Below are positions 1 to 8,027 of a DNA stretch of 64,000 nt, one piece after another. Location: contig NZ_KV804733.1 in the NCBI RefSeq assembly GCF_001811425.1, positions 1 through 64,000 of the forward strand, read 5' to 3'. Made by a program: the position numbers and the translations under genes. The DNA comes from Peptoniphilus_A sp001811425. GTDB lineage: Bacteria > Bacillota > Clostridia > Tissierellales > Peptoniphilaceae. The notes beneath the pieces were generated by a model. That model had not been told where the DNA came from. It was given only the letters and a program-made list of their open reading frames with translations, and did no database searches. Positions within the stretch are counted from its first letter, which is position 1. Each line of letters opens with the position of its first letter.

Positions 1-29
1 TGTTAGTCCAACTTTTGGGGGTCAGTTCA
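1..29. mobile_element. Terminal inverted repeat of an IS3-family (IS150-like) element
   Basis: Read on the minus strand from base 29, the sequence starts TGAACTGACCCCC and continues AAAAGTTGGACTAACA. This G/C-block plus AAAAGTTGGAC pattern is typical of the ends of IS3/IS150-type elements. The tip lies about 20 bases beyond the stop of the carbon-nitrogen hydrolase gene, so the element would extend left, out of the window. No transposase is visible, so this may be a full element cut by the window edge or a solo end. The family call rests on remembered end sequences. Confidence 0.6.
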
Positions 30-49
30 TTTTATCCGTAAAATATTTT

Positions 50-847
50 TTAATACATTTTTCTATTTTGTCTTGAAACTTCTAGGGGAAGTTTTTCCCT
101 TTCCCTCTTTACCTTTTCATCTTCCAATTTTATTACGGCGAGATTTTTTTCTTGACCTAAGTCTATTAGGATATCGCCACTTGGTGAAACACATAGGGAG
201 TGGGCGTAGGCGTTTTTGGAAAGGTCCTCATCTCTTGCTATGGCAGGTGAAACTACATAGCACTGAGTGTCCACTGCACGAGCCCTATTTAAAAGGTGGA
301 AGTGAACTTCGCCAGTTTTTTTCATAAAGGTTGATGGGACGAAGATGACTTCTGCCCCGAAGTCACGAAAACTTTGGAAAAGCTCAGGAAACCTTAGGTC
401 AAAACAAATTGCCAGACCAAAAATTCCATACTCTGTTTCAAAAACTCCCAGGGACTTGCCGCCAGAAATGGTATCAGACTCCTTGTAGCCCTCAATGTCA
501 AAGAGGTTGATCTTTGAATACCTGTAAATTTCTCTGCCAGCCTTGTCAAAGACATAGGAGCGGTTGTAAATTTTTTCGCCAGACTTAATTGGTATGGAGC
601 CGCCAATTAAGTAGACTTTATTTTCTTTTGCCACCTGGCTCATTTTTTTATAAGTTTCCCCAAAATCTTCTTCAGCAAATTTTGTGAAATAAGAATTTTG
701 GTAGGGACAGTTCCACATTTCTGGAAGACAAACTACATGAGCCCCGCCCTTTTTTGCTCGAGTCACATATTCTTCCATAGTATTTAAGTTTTTTTCCTTA
801 TCGCCAGTGGCTGGCAGCTGAATTATTCCTACATTAAAATCTTTCAT
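50..847 (-). CDS. Carbon-nitrogen hydrolase (nitrilase superfamily, omega-amidase-like)
   Basis: Cytosolic amidase of the nitrilase superfamily, 265 aa. The Glu-Lys-Cys triad is visible: E43 in CLPEMW, K112 in YSKINLFD and C148 in LAICFDLRFPE. The overall pattern fits the Nit2/omega-amidase or YafV-type branch, which removes amide nitrogen from small omega-amides, but the exact substrate cannot be read. The ATG at 847 is preferred over the GTG at 853 because that GTG lies inside the ribosome site GAGGTG. The ribosome site abuts the uppP stop codon, so the gene is probably translated with uppP. An IS end lies about 20 bases past its stop. Confidence 0.85.
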   Translation of the reverse strand: MKDFNVGIIQLPATGDKEKNLNTMEEYVTRAKKGGAHVVCLPEMWNCPYQNSYFTKFAEEDFGETYKKMSQVAKENKVYLIGGSIPIKSGEKIYNRSYVFDKAGREIYRYSKINLFDIEGYKESDTISGGKSLGVFETEYGIFGLAICFDLRFPELFQSFRDFGAEVIFVPSTFMKKTGEVHFHLLNRARAVDTQCYVVSPAIARDEDLSKNAYAHSLCVSPSGDILIDLGQEKNLAVIKLEDEKVKREREKLPLEVSRQNRKMY

Positions 848-854
848 ATTCACC

Positions 855-1730
855 TCAAATTATATTGAAAAATCCAAGACATAAAACAAGAATACCAAGG
901 ACTATTCTGTAATAGCCAAAGGGAATGAAGTCATGTTCACGAACATAGCCAAGGAATTTTTTAATTACTATAAGGGCAACGATGTAAGAAATTACGCCGC
1001 CAAGAATAATCAAAAACCATTGCCAAGCTGTAAAGGAAAAGCCAATTTTAAAAATTTTAAGGGCAGTTGCTCCCAGCATAGTTGGGACTGCAAGATAGAA
1101 AGAAAATTTTGCAGAGCTTGTTCTTGAACAGCCAAGTAGCATTGCACCAATAATTGTTGCAGCAGAGCGAGATGTTCCTGGCACCATGGCAAGGCATTGG
1201 AAAAAGCCAATGAAAAGTGCAGTCTTTAGTCCAATGTCGTCTAAGCTTTCGTACTTAAAAGTCTTGTCCCTATTATTTTTTTCCATAAAAATAATTATTA
1301 TCCCATAAAAAATTAGGGCTATGGCAACTGTAATTGGATTAAAGAGGTGGGCGTCGATGAAGTCGTCTAGCAAAAATCCAAAAAAGGCTGCAGGAAGAAA
1401 ACCTACTATTATCTTTGCAATTAGTCTCATAGTTTCCAGGTCTCTGTACTTAAATTTTTCCTTAAAAGTTAAACTATCGTATTTCTCCTCGCCAATAACT
1501 GGTGCAAGCTTTCCCCTGGCAATGGGATTGATGTCGTAGAAGTATAAATAAACTACGGCAAGAATTGCACCAAGCTGAATAATTACGCTAAAGGCATTGG
1601 AAAAGGACTTTGGCTCAAGTTTTATAAAGCTGTCTGCTATTATTAGGTGACCTGTTGATGAAACAGGCAAAAATTCTGTGAGTCCTTCAATAATTCCAAG
1701 GATCACTACTTTTATTAAATCTAAAATCAT
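855..1730 (-). CDS. uppP: Undecaprenyl-diphosphatase UppP/BacA
   Basis: Polytopic membrane enzyme that dephosphorylates undecaprenyl pyrophosphate to recycle the lipid carrier for peptidoglycan synthesis. It also confers bacitracin tolerance. The family signatures are clear: GLTEFLPVSSTGH near residues 15-27 and PGTSRSAATI around residue 184. There are multiple hydrophobic segments. Length is 291 aa from the ATG at 1730, which sits behind the ribosome site GGAGG. A longer in-frame extension would run back through its own promoter and is rejected. A TATAAT box on the minus strand (1756-1761) has only a weak -35. The carbon-nitrogen hydrolase gene follows directly. Confidence 0.95.
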   Translation of the reverse strand: MILDLIKVVILGIIEGLTEFLPVSSTGHLIIADSFIKLEPKSFSNAFSVIIQLGAILAVVYLYFYDINPIARGKLAPVIGEEKYDSLTFKEKFKYRDLETMRLIAKIIVGFLPAAFFGFLLDDFIDAHLFNPITVAIALIFYGIIIIFMEKNNRDKTFKYESLDDIGLKTALFIGFFQCLAMVPGTSRSAATIIGAMLLGCSRTSSAKFSFYLAVPTMLGATALKIFKIGFSFTAWQWFLIILGGVISYIVALIVIKKFLGYVREHDFIPFGYYRIVLGILVLCLGFFNII

Positions 1731-1783
1731 ATTTACCTCCAAATTTGTCAAAGCTATTATAACATTTGTGACCACAAAAATAA

Positions 1784-1812
1784 AAGGCTCTCGCCATAAA
1801 GACAAGAGCCTT
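1784..1812 (-). terminator. Intrinsic terminator of the yybS-gdpP-rplI-dnaB operon
   Basis: AAGGCTCT and AGAGCCTT arms form an 8-bp stem with a 13-base loop. Read on the minus strand the stem is followed by TTATTTTTG. It lies just past the dnaB stop. Confidence 0.85.
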
Positions 1813-1819
1813 AAAAAAT

Positions 1820-3181
1820 TTATTCACTTCTCTGTAAATTTAAAAACTTTGTAAATTCTTTCTTAAACATTAATTCAACTGTTCCCGTAGGACCATTTCT
1901 GTGCTTGGCAATAATTACTTCGCCAATGTTTGGCTTTTCTGATTCTTCCTTGGTGTAATATTCATCTCTGTATAAAAACATTACTATGTCGGCGTCTTGT
2001 TCTATGGCGCCAGACTCACGAAGGTCAGAGAGGATTGGCTTGTGGTCAGTTCTTAGTTCTGGGGCACGAGAAAGTTGCGAAAGTGCAATAACTGGCACTT
2101 CAAGTTCCTTGGCTATTGCCTTTAAATTTCTTGAAATGGCAGAAATTTCTTGTTGCCTTGACTCAACTCGGGAGTTCATCTGCATAAGCTGTAAGTAGTC
2201 TATTACGATTAAGTCAAGTCCCTTTTCTACCTTCATCCTTCTGCACTTGGCTTTTAGTTCAAGGGGCGAGATGCCGGCAGTGTCATCAATTTCAATTTTT
2301 AAATTGGAGACAATGGGCATGGTGTTAATTATTTTTGTCCACTCTTCCTCATTTAAGTTGCCGGAAATAACTTTTTGCAAATCCACATGGGCATTTGATG
2401 AAATAATTCTTTGGAAAAGTTGGTTCTTGCTCATTTCAAGGGAGAAGACTGCAACTGATGCGCCCCCTCTTAGGGCCGCGTTAGTGGCAATATTTACCAT
2501 GAGAGCAGTTTTACCCATGGAAGGTCTTGCTGCAAGTAAAATTAAGTCAGACTTTTGCAGACCAGAAATTTTCCTGTCAAGATCCACAAAGCCAGTTGTA
2601 AGACCAGTTAAGGCATTTGGATTTTGCGCCTTCTTTTCCAAGTCAGAGAAGGATTCAAGGGCAATATTTTTTATATTAACAAGTCCATTTTTTGTTGAGT
2701 CCTGAGTAATATCAAATACAGATTTTTCTGCAAGCTCTATTATAAGTTCTGCCTTTGCATCTGATGAATAGGCAGCGGAAATAATTTTGTCAGAGGCATT
2801 TATTAATTCTCTTAAGATTCCCTTTTCCTTAATAATTTTGCAGTAAGACCTAATATTTGATACGGCAGTTACATTGGAAGACAGGTCAGCAAGATAAGTT
2901 ATGCCGCCAACTTCTTCCAGGGATTCAGTTTTTTTCAGTTCTTCTGCAATGGTTATTACATCTGCAGGTTCATTTCTGTTGTAAATATTTAAAATTGCAT
3001 CGTAAATTTTTCTGTGAGCATCTTGATAAAAGTCCTCTGTCTTTAAAATTTCAATAGAGGCAGTTATAGCTTCCTTGGATAACATCATAGAGCCAAGGGC
3101 AGATTCCTCAGCCTCTAAGCTGTGAGGAGGCATTTTTATATTTTCAACAGAATTTAAATCTAATTGGTCTTTTACATCCAT
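1820..3181 (-). CDS. dnaB: Replicative DNA helicase DnaB
   Basis: Hexameric replication-fork helicase (DnaC in Bacillus nomenclature). It has the N-terminal DnaB domain (MPPHSLEAEESALGSMM, roughly residues 16-120) and the C-terminal RecA-like motor with Walker A ARPSMGKTAL and the conserved LIVIDYLQLM and SDLRESGAIEQDAD motifs. About 453 aa, normal for the family. The start is ambiguous: a TTG at 3190 overlaps the rplI stop, and the ATG at 3181 is chosen as more usual. Neither has an ideal ribosome site, so translational coupling with rplI is likely. Last gene of the conserved yybS-gdpP-rplI-dnaB cluster. Confidence 0.97.
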   Translation of the reverse strand: MDVKDQLDLNSVENIKMPPHSLEAEESALGSMMLSKEAITASIEILKTEDFYQDAHRKIYDAILNIYNRNEPADVITIAEELKKTESLEEVGGITYLADLSSNVTAVSNIRSYCKIIKEKGILRELINASDKIISAAYSSDAKAELIIELAEKSVFDITQDSTKNGLVNIKNIALESFSDLEKKAQNPNALTGLTTGFVDLDRKISGLQKSDLILLAARPSMGKTALMVNIATNAALRGGASVAVFSLEMSKNQLFQRIISSNAHVDLQKVISGNLNEEEWTKIINTMPIVSNLKIEIDDTAGISPLELKAKCRRMKVEKGLDLIVIDYLQLMQMNSRVESRQQEISAISRNLKAIAKELEVPVIALSQLSRAPELRTDHKPILSDLRESGAIEQDADIVMFLYRDEYYTKEESEKPNIGEVIIAKHRNGPTGTVELMFKKEFTKFLNLQRSE

Positions 3182-3186
3182 ATCAA

Positions 3187-3636
3187 TCAAGATTCCGGTC
3201 TAACATTTACCTTTAAAGTTGCAGTAACATCTGGATACAATTTTATGTCGATGTTTTTCATGCCAGCTTCTTTAATATTTTCAGCTAGGTCAATTTTTTT
3301 CTTGTCAACTTCAATTTTGTATTCACTCTTTAAATTTTTAGCAATATCTTGTGAAGTTATTGCACCAAAAAGTCTTCCGCCTTCGCCGGCCTTTGCCTTA
3401 ATAGTAAGAGTTATTTCTTCGATTTTTTTCTTAACTTCATTTGCCTTGGCGCGGTTTTCCTTTTCTAACTTTTCTTCTTCAATTTTATTTTTCTTCCAAG
3501 TTTCCATGTTTTCAGGAGTAGCTTCAATGGCAACTCCCCTTGGGATTAAAAAGTTACGAGCGTAGCCAGTCTTTGCGTTAACTATGCTTCCCTTTGGTCC
3601 TAAGTTTTTGTCGTCCTTTAATAAAATTACTTTCAT
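3187..3636 (-). CDS. rplI: 50S ribosomal protein L9
   Basis: Large-subunit ribosomal protein, 149 aa. The N-terminal signature MKVILLKDDKNLGPKGSIVNAKTGYARNFLIPRG is unmistakable. A charged connecting helix rich in Lys/Glu follows (about residues 45-75), then the C-terminal domain with AGEGGRLFGAITSQDIA. It lies between gdpP and dnaB with almost no spacing, in the gene order widely conserved in Firmicutes. Confidence 0.98.
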   Translation of the reverse strand: MKVILLKDDKNLGPKGSIVNAKTGYARNFLIPRGVAIEATPENMETWKKNKIEEEKLEKENRAKANEVKKKIEEITLTIKAKAGEGGRLFGAITSQDIAKNLKSEYKIEVDKKKIDLAENIKEAGMKNIDIKLYPDVTATLKVNVRPES

Positions 3637-3637
3637 G

Positions 3638-5635
3638 TTATTCCTCGCTTTTGTTTTCTTCTAAATATTCATTTATAGCTTCTATTAAAATCTTTTCAGC
3701 TTCGTCTAAATCTTCTGTGTCAACTTGGGCTCCAGCCATATTTAAGTGACCGCCGCCGCCAATTTTTTCAAGAATAAGTTGAACTGATACAACTTCTCCA
3801 CGAGACCTGCCAGATATGTGGGTTTTGCCATCGTTAATAGTTAAAACAAAGGATGCGTCAATGCCGTTTATATCAAGTAGGGCATCGGCAGCTTGTGCAG
3901 CCACAAGGACGGAATTTTTTGCCGCCTTTTCAAATCTCGATACAGCAATATTGTCGTGGATTATTTTTGTGTTGTGAATTACATCTGCCCTGTAAAGCAT
4001 AGTGTCAAAATCGTCTTGGAAAAGTGCCTTTACCTTTAACATATTTGCCCCAGCCCTCTTTAAAACCGAAGCAGCTTCAAAGGTTCTCACCCCAGTTTGG
4101 AAGGAGAAGTTCTTTGTGTCAACAACTATTCCACTCATGAGAGCATCAGCTTCAAAGTGAGTTAAATTTAAGTCGTCAGACATATAAGTTAGCATTTCAG
4201 TTATTAATTCGCAAGTGGAAGAAGCATAGGGTTCTACATAAGTTAAAACTGGATTTTCAACAAATTCCTTGCCCCTTCTGTGGTGGTCGATTACAACTAT
4301 TTGACCAGTTGCCTTTAAGAGGTCTGGATACTCTGTAAAGGATGGCTTGTGATTGTCCACTAAAATTATTAGAGAAGAGTGCTTTATTGTATTCATGACA
4401 GTTTCTCTTGAAATGACCTTTGCATAAAGCTCAGGCTCCTCTTCCTTCATCCTGTCAATTAAATTGTCAATAGATGGATTGGACTTTTCAAGGACTATAA
4501 AGCCTTCCTTATTCCTATTTAGGGTTGCACGAAGGCAGCCTATGGCAGCACCAATGGCATCCATGTCTGGATTTTGGTGACCCATGATGTAGACATTTTC
4601 AGATCTGTCGATTAATTGTTTTAAGGCTTCACCTATAACTCTTGCCTTAACCTTATTTCTCTTTTCAACAGCCTTTGACTTGCCGCCAAAAAAGGCATAG
4701 TTGTCGTCAACCTTTACAACGGCTTGGTCACCACCACGACCTAGTGCCAGGTCAAGGGATGAGTCAGCTTCAAGGTAGGCATCTTTAAAATTAAGTCCAA
4801 AGGAAGAAACTCCAATGGATAAGGTTATTGGAATGGAGTTGCCCTTGTTTAAATCTCTCAAATCATCTAAGATGTCAAACCTCTTGTCCTTTATAGAACT
4901 TAGAGACCTATAAGTCATTACAACTAGGTATAAATCTTCGTCTACTTTTCTAACTAGGGAGTCGTACTCTTCAAAGTACTGAGAAATAGTTGAGTCAATC
5001 TCTGCAATAAGTAGGGGTCTAATTTCTGATGGGGCAGAACTTACAGCCTCAGAGAAATTGTCCACTTCAATCTTTGCAATAATTGGATACTCAGAATTGT
5101 ACTTGTCCTTTAAATTTTTGTAGGCAGTGTTATCTACAAAGTAAAGGAGGACAGACTTCCCATCACTTTTTTCAGATTTATTTTCAACAACATTTGTGTA
5201 GACGCTAAAGGATCTCTTGTTGATTTCAATAGGAAGGGTGTTTGCACCATTTCTACCTATTATATTTGAGATGTCAATGTCCTTAACTAAATTTTCAAGG
5301 TCCCTGTCTAGTACACTCTTCTCGTTAAATAAATTTATGAAGGGAGTGTTGTACCAGAGGATTTTTGCCTTTTCATCAGTTACTACAAGGGGAAAGGGCA
5401 TGTCAAAAATAGCTTCCTTAGTTAAAGAGTCGAAATTTTCGTTTAAATTTTCAATGTGTTTGATTGTCTCTTCATTCTTATTTTTGATTTCGGAATAAGT
5501 TAAATAAAAAATATATGCCAAAGCAATAATTGAAATAAGACCAAGAATTGGCTTTAGTATTATTAAAATTATTACAACTGCGATTCCAAAAATAAGATAG
5601 GGGAGAAAATCGCTAATTTTATAATTATCTTTCAT
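3638..5635 (-). CDS. gdpP: Cyclic-di-AMP phosphodiesterase GdpP
   Basis: Membrane-anchored enzyme that hydrolyses c-di-AMP to pApA, controlling cell-wall and osmotic homeostasis. At 665 aa it shows the usual order: two hydrophobic segments in the first ~50 residues, a PAS-like domain (about 65-170), a degenerate GGDEF domain (about 180-310), then a DHH phosphoesterase domain with GHQNPDMDAIGAAIG and VIDHHRRG. A DHHA1 domain ends it (ISGRSRGE, GGGGHLNMAGAQ). The metal ligands of the DHH core appear intact. The ATG sits behind GTGGGAAT, 11 bases after yybS. Start and domain set are typical of Bacillus YybT. Confidence 0.96.
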   Translation of the reverse strand: MKDNYKISDFLPYLIFGIAVVIILIILKPILGLISIIALAYIFYLTYSEIKNKNEETIKHIENLNENFDSLTKEAIFDMPFPLVVTDEKAKILWYNTPFINLFNEKSVLDRDLENLVKDIDISNIIGRNGANTLPIEINKRSFSVYTNVVENKSEKSDGKSVLLYFVDNTAYKNLKDKYNSEYPIIAKIEVDNFSEAVSSAPSEIRPLLIAEIDSTISQYFEEYDSLVRKVDEDLYLVVMTYRSLSSIKDKRFDILDDLRDLNKGNSIPITLSIGVSSFGLNFKDAYLEADSSLDLALGRGGDQAVVKVDDNYAFFGGKSKAVEKRNKVKARVIGEALKQLIDRSENVYIMGHQNPDMDAIGAAIGCLRATLNRNKEGFIVLEKSNPSIDNLIDRMKEEEPELYAKVISRETVMNTIKHSSLIILVDNHKPSFTEYPDLLKATGQIVVIDHHRRGKEFVENPVLTYVEPYASSTCELITEMLTYMSDDLNLTHFEADALMSGIVVDTKNFSFQTGVRTFEAASVLKRAGANMLKVKALFQDDFDTMLYRADVIHNTKIIHDNIAVSRFEKAAKNSVLVAAQAADALLDINGIDASFVLTINDGKTHISGRSRGEVVSVQLILEKIGGGGHLNMAGAQVDTEDLDEAEKILIEAINEYLEENKSEE

Positions 5636-5646
5636 AATATTCCCAC

Positions 5647-6564
5647 TTAATTAATTTTTCTAAAGTTAACAATTTGGTCAAGGGCGCCAAGTATCATGAC
5701 AAAAATTTGTAGCCCTGAGATGGCTAGGCAAAGACCAATTAATAGATATTGTAAAAAACTCTTAAAGCCAAATCTCGTCATATAAAATTTAAGAACGCTT
5801 ATACCTGCCGCAAAGAGCATGAAAAAAACTAAATTCATTAAATTTAAGATGAAAATTTGACCGCTGGGACCAAAATAATCGCCAGTCAAAGAAAAAATTG
5901 CAAGAGTAGCAATGGATAGCATAATAACTTCTCTTGGGAGTTTTAAAAATTCAAGAGAAGAAGGTTGCATGATAAACTTTCCCTTTGAAAGGAGACTTCT
6001 TCCAGCTGTAGTGTAAGTTACATAGGAAGTGACTACAGATATGATTATCAAAACAGAGGGAAGGATTTGTAAAAATCTCTTGTAATAAATTTCTGCACTT
6101 GCAGCAAAATTTGATAGGTCCCCTTGTGATAGTCCAGCTTCCTTAGCAATATTTGTATAAAAGCCTGTAATAGAATTAATTGTTTCCCTTGAATTTAGCA
6201 CTTCACTATTTATGCCAAAGGCAAAAAATAAAACCATTATAGATGTAAAAAATATAAGAGATGTTGCCATAATTGTAGTTGCAACAGGTCTATTGGTGCT
6301 AATCATATAGTGAAAAATTAAGATGAAGGGTCCAAAAATTGTAAAAATTATTATTGCCTCCATGGGTCCTAAGATGGCACCGATTAGGAGGACAACTGCA
6401 ATTAAAGTAGCCATCACCTTTATAATTCCTTCTTTTACAGATTCAACTACATACATAGAAGGAAATAAAATATAAAGAAAGGGAAAAATCATTCCAATCA
6501 TGGAAATAATTATAGACCTAGTAAAGAGTCTAAAGAGTCCCTTAAAATCAGTTTCTTTTTCCAA
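5647..6564 (-). CDS. yybS: YybS-like DUF2232 membrane protein
   Basis: Integral membrane protein of about 305 aa with roughly eight hydrophobic segments and no catalytic motif. Its identity comes from position as first gene of the yybS-gdpP-rplI-dnaB cluster and from the DUF2232-type hydrophobic layout. Function is unknown in the family. An ATG at 6588 is possible, but it overlaps the -10 box of a good extended promoter. The TTG at 6564 lies 8 bases after AGGAG and is preferred. The N-terminus of the longer form would be KRTGVDL. Confidence 0.82.
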   Translation of the reverse strand: MEKETDFKGLFRLFTRSIIISMIGMIFPFLYILFPSMYVVESVKEGIIKVMATLIAVVLLIGAILGPMEAIIIFTIFGPFILIFHYMISTNRPVATTIMATSLIFFTSIMVLFFAFGINSEVLNSRETINSITGFYTNIAKEAGLSQGDLSNFAASAEIYYKRFLQILPSVLIIISVVTSYVTYTTAGRSLLSKGKFIMQPSSLEFLKLPREVIMLSIATLAIFSLTGDYFGPSGQIFILNLMNLVFFMLFAAGISVLKFYMTRFGFKSFLQYLLIGLCLAISGLQIFVMILGALDQIVNFRKIN

Positions 6565-6586
6565 TAAATCAACTCCTGTCCTCTTC

Positions 6587-6614
6587 ATTTTACCACAGAT
6601 TTATAATTTGATAA
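6587..6614 (-). promoter_or_regulatory. Promoter of the yybS-gdpP-rplI-dnaB operon
   Basis: Minus-strand TTATCA, 16-base spacer, TAAAAT, with a TG one base before the -10 (extended -10). The -10 overlaps the upstream ATG candidate of yybS, which argues for the downstream TTG start. Confidence 0.55.
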
Positions 6615-6690
6615 AGAAATCTAAATTTAGGTAAAAATTATAAAAATAATAAATAAAGTTGGCGATAAAGTTTTGGTAAATTTTATAAAA

Positions 6691-6714
6691 AAAGCCAGGG
6701 TCATCCCTAGCTTT
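6691..6714 (-). terminator. Intrinsic terminator after the 58-aa ORF
   Basis: In minus-strand RNA, AAAGCUAGGG pairs with CCCUGGCUUU (one U-G pair) around a 4-base loop and is followed by a run of seven U. It separates the small ORF from the yybS promoter. Confidence 0.8.
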
Positions 6715-6719
6715 AAAAA

Positions 6720-6896
6720 TTAGTAAATAATTAAGTTGTCGCCATCCTTATACATAAAGAAGCTGTCGTAAATTCCATCGGGGCTGTTCTTTAAGTCCAA
6801 GAGAAAGTCCTCTATATTTTCCATAACTTCATCAGTAATTTTCAAATCCTCGTAGCGAAAAGTAATGCCCGATAGGATAATTTTCTTTTCCTCCAT
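6720..6896 (-). CDS. 58-aa hypothetical protein
   Basis: Short ORF starting MEEKKIILSGITFRYEDLK and ending DGDNLIIY, 58 aa, acidic and without membrane segment or signal peptide. I do not recognise it. Support is positional: a GAAAGGAAGG ribosome site 5 bases before the ATG, a terminator right after the stop, and a degV terminator upstream, so it is a self-contained unit. The TFRYEDL and MYKDGDNLIIY segments look like a small alpha/beta domain, but no function can be assigned. Confidence 0.6.
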   Translation of the reverse strand: MEEKKIILSGITFRYEDLKITDEVMENIEDFLLDLKNSPDGIYDSFFMYKDGDNLIIY

Positions 6897-6975
6897 AAAT
6901 TCCTTCCTTTCTCAAAAAATAATTATAAAAACTACTCTTAATAAATAACTTAAAAAAGAAAAAAATTATATAGAA

Positions 6976-6994
6976 AATTTCCCCGAGGGAAATT
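6976..6994 (-). terminator. Terminator of degV
   Basis: AATTTCCC/GGGAAATT stem with a 3-base loop. On the minus strand it is followed by TTCTATAT, a weak U-tract, just after the degV stop. Confidence 0.6.
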
Positions 6995-6998
6995 AAAA

Positions 6999-7841
6999 TT
7001 AATTTCTAAAATATGCTAAGAAAAGGGCACCTGGACCTGTGTGAGTGCCAACAACGCTTCCTATTTGTATAAATTCTGGAGAAGAAATCTTATCTTCCCA
7101 AAGATCTTTTGTCTCTCTCAAATATTTTTCAATCTTTTCACTGTCTCTACCTGTGTAACCAAGTTTAAGGGGCATGGAAAAGTCAATAGACCCATGTTTT
7201 TTTATTTCGCTAATAAATAAGTTGTTGGCATTTTTTATTCCCTTTGCCTTGCCAACAGATTCAATTGCACCATCTTCCATGGAAAGAAGAACCTTGACAG
7301 AGAAAAGTCCACCTATAAGGGCAGATGCCTTTGAAATTCTTCCGCCTCTTTCAAGATATTCCAAGGTGTCAACTAAAACTACAAGTCTAAGTCTTTTCTT
7401 TGCTTCCTCTAATAATTGGGCAATTTCTCTTGCAGACTTTCCTTCCCTTACAAGCCTCATGGCATAATCAACGAGAGCACCTTCTGCATTTGAAACATTT
7501 AAACTGTCCACAATAAAAATTTTATCCTCAAGACCCTGGCTTGCAAGCTTTGCACTTTGATAAGTACCAGACAGCTTTGATGACAAGACAATGACAACAG
7601 CCTCGTCGCCCTTATCTATGACTTTTTTGTAGACATCCATAAAAGCCACAGGTGTAGGTTGACTTGTCTTTGGGAACTCTTCCTTTTTCTCAAGCCTTTC
7701 ATAAAATTCGTCCTTTGTAATATCAACTGAATCTAAAAAGTCTTCTTCGCCAAAAGTTACGTGAAGTGGCACTACAATTAAGTCCTTCTTAATATTTTCT
7801 TCTATGTCACAAGTTGACCCTACAATTATTTTTACTGCCAT
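6999..7841 (-). CDS. DegV family fatty-acid-binding protein
   Basis: Cytosolic 280-aa protein of the DegV/FakB family, which binds a fatty acid and, in FakAB systems, presents it to the FakA kinase. Recognisable parts are KIIVGSTCDI at the N-terminus, a SQPTP motif around residue 60, LSSKLSGTYQSA, the LEYLERGGRIS segment in the middle, and a C-terminal GTHTGPGALFLAYF. The ATG at 7841 behind GCGAGGAA is chosen over a longer form. No fakA-like kinase gene is adjacent, so the role as FakB is by family only. Confidence 0.9.
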   Translation of the reverse strand: MAVKIIVGSTCDIEENIKKDLIVVPLHVTFGEEDFLDSVDITKDEFYERLEKKEEFPKTSQPTPVAFMDVYKKVIDKGDEAVVIVLSSKLSGTYQSAKLASQGLEDKIFIVDSLNVSNAEGALVDYAMRLVREGKSAREIAQLLEEAKKRLRLVVLVDTLEYLERGGRISKASALIGGLFSVKVLLSMEDGAIESVGKAKGIKNANNLFISEIKKHGSIDFSMPLKLGYTGRDSEKIEKYLRETKDLWEDKISSPEFIQIGSVVGTHTGPGALFLAYFRN

Positions 7842-7946
7842 ATATTTCCTCGCAATTATTATTAATTCATCTATTTTTACTATTATACTTAACATTCTTA
7901 AAAAGTATTTTATAAATTATTAAAATTTCATTAATTTTTATAAATA

Positions 7947-7976
7947 TTTACTCTATTGTGCAAGCTTTAGTATAAA
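7947..7976 (+). promoter_or_regulatory. Possible promoter of the radical SAM gene
   Basis: TTTACT, 18-base spacer, TATAAA in the gap between divergent degV and the radical SAM gene. Downstream, GGC-aa-GTGT and ACAC-caa-GCC (7986-8012) could form a small interrupted hairpin. It matches no riboswitch I know. Confidence 0.4.
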
Positions 7977-8027
7977 GAATAGCAGGGCAAGTGTCAACAT
8001 TTACACCAAGCCAACTGTAAAGTTTTT

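Noticed and set aside
2247..2705. 152-aa plus-strand ORF inside dnaB
   Set aside because: Shadow of the dnaB frame with no ribosome site or recognisable product; the same applies to other long antisense frames, such as 11617-12093 in sdaAA and 30207-30677 in the J-domain gene.
7977..8027. preQ1 riboswitch before the radical SAM gene
   Set aside because: No match to the class I or II consensus could be made; only a weak hairpin is present.
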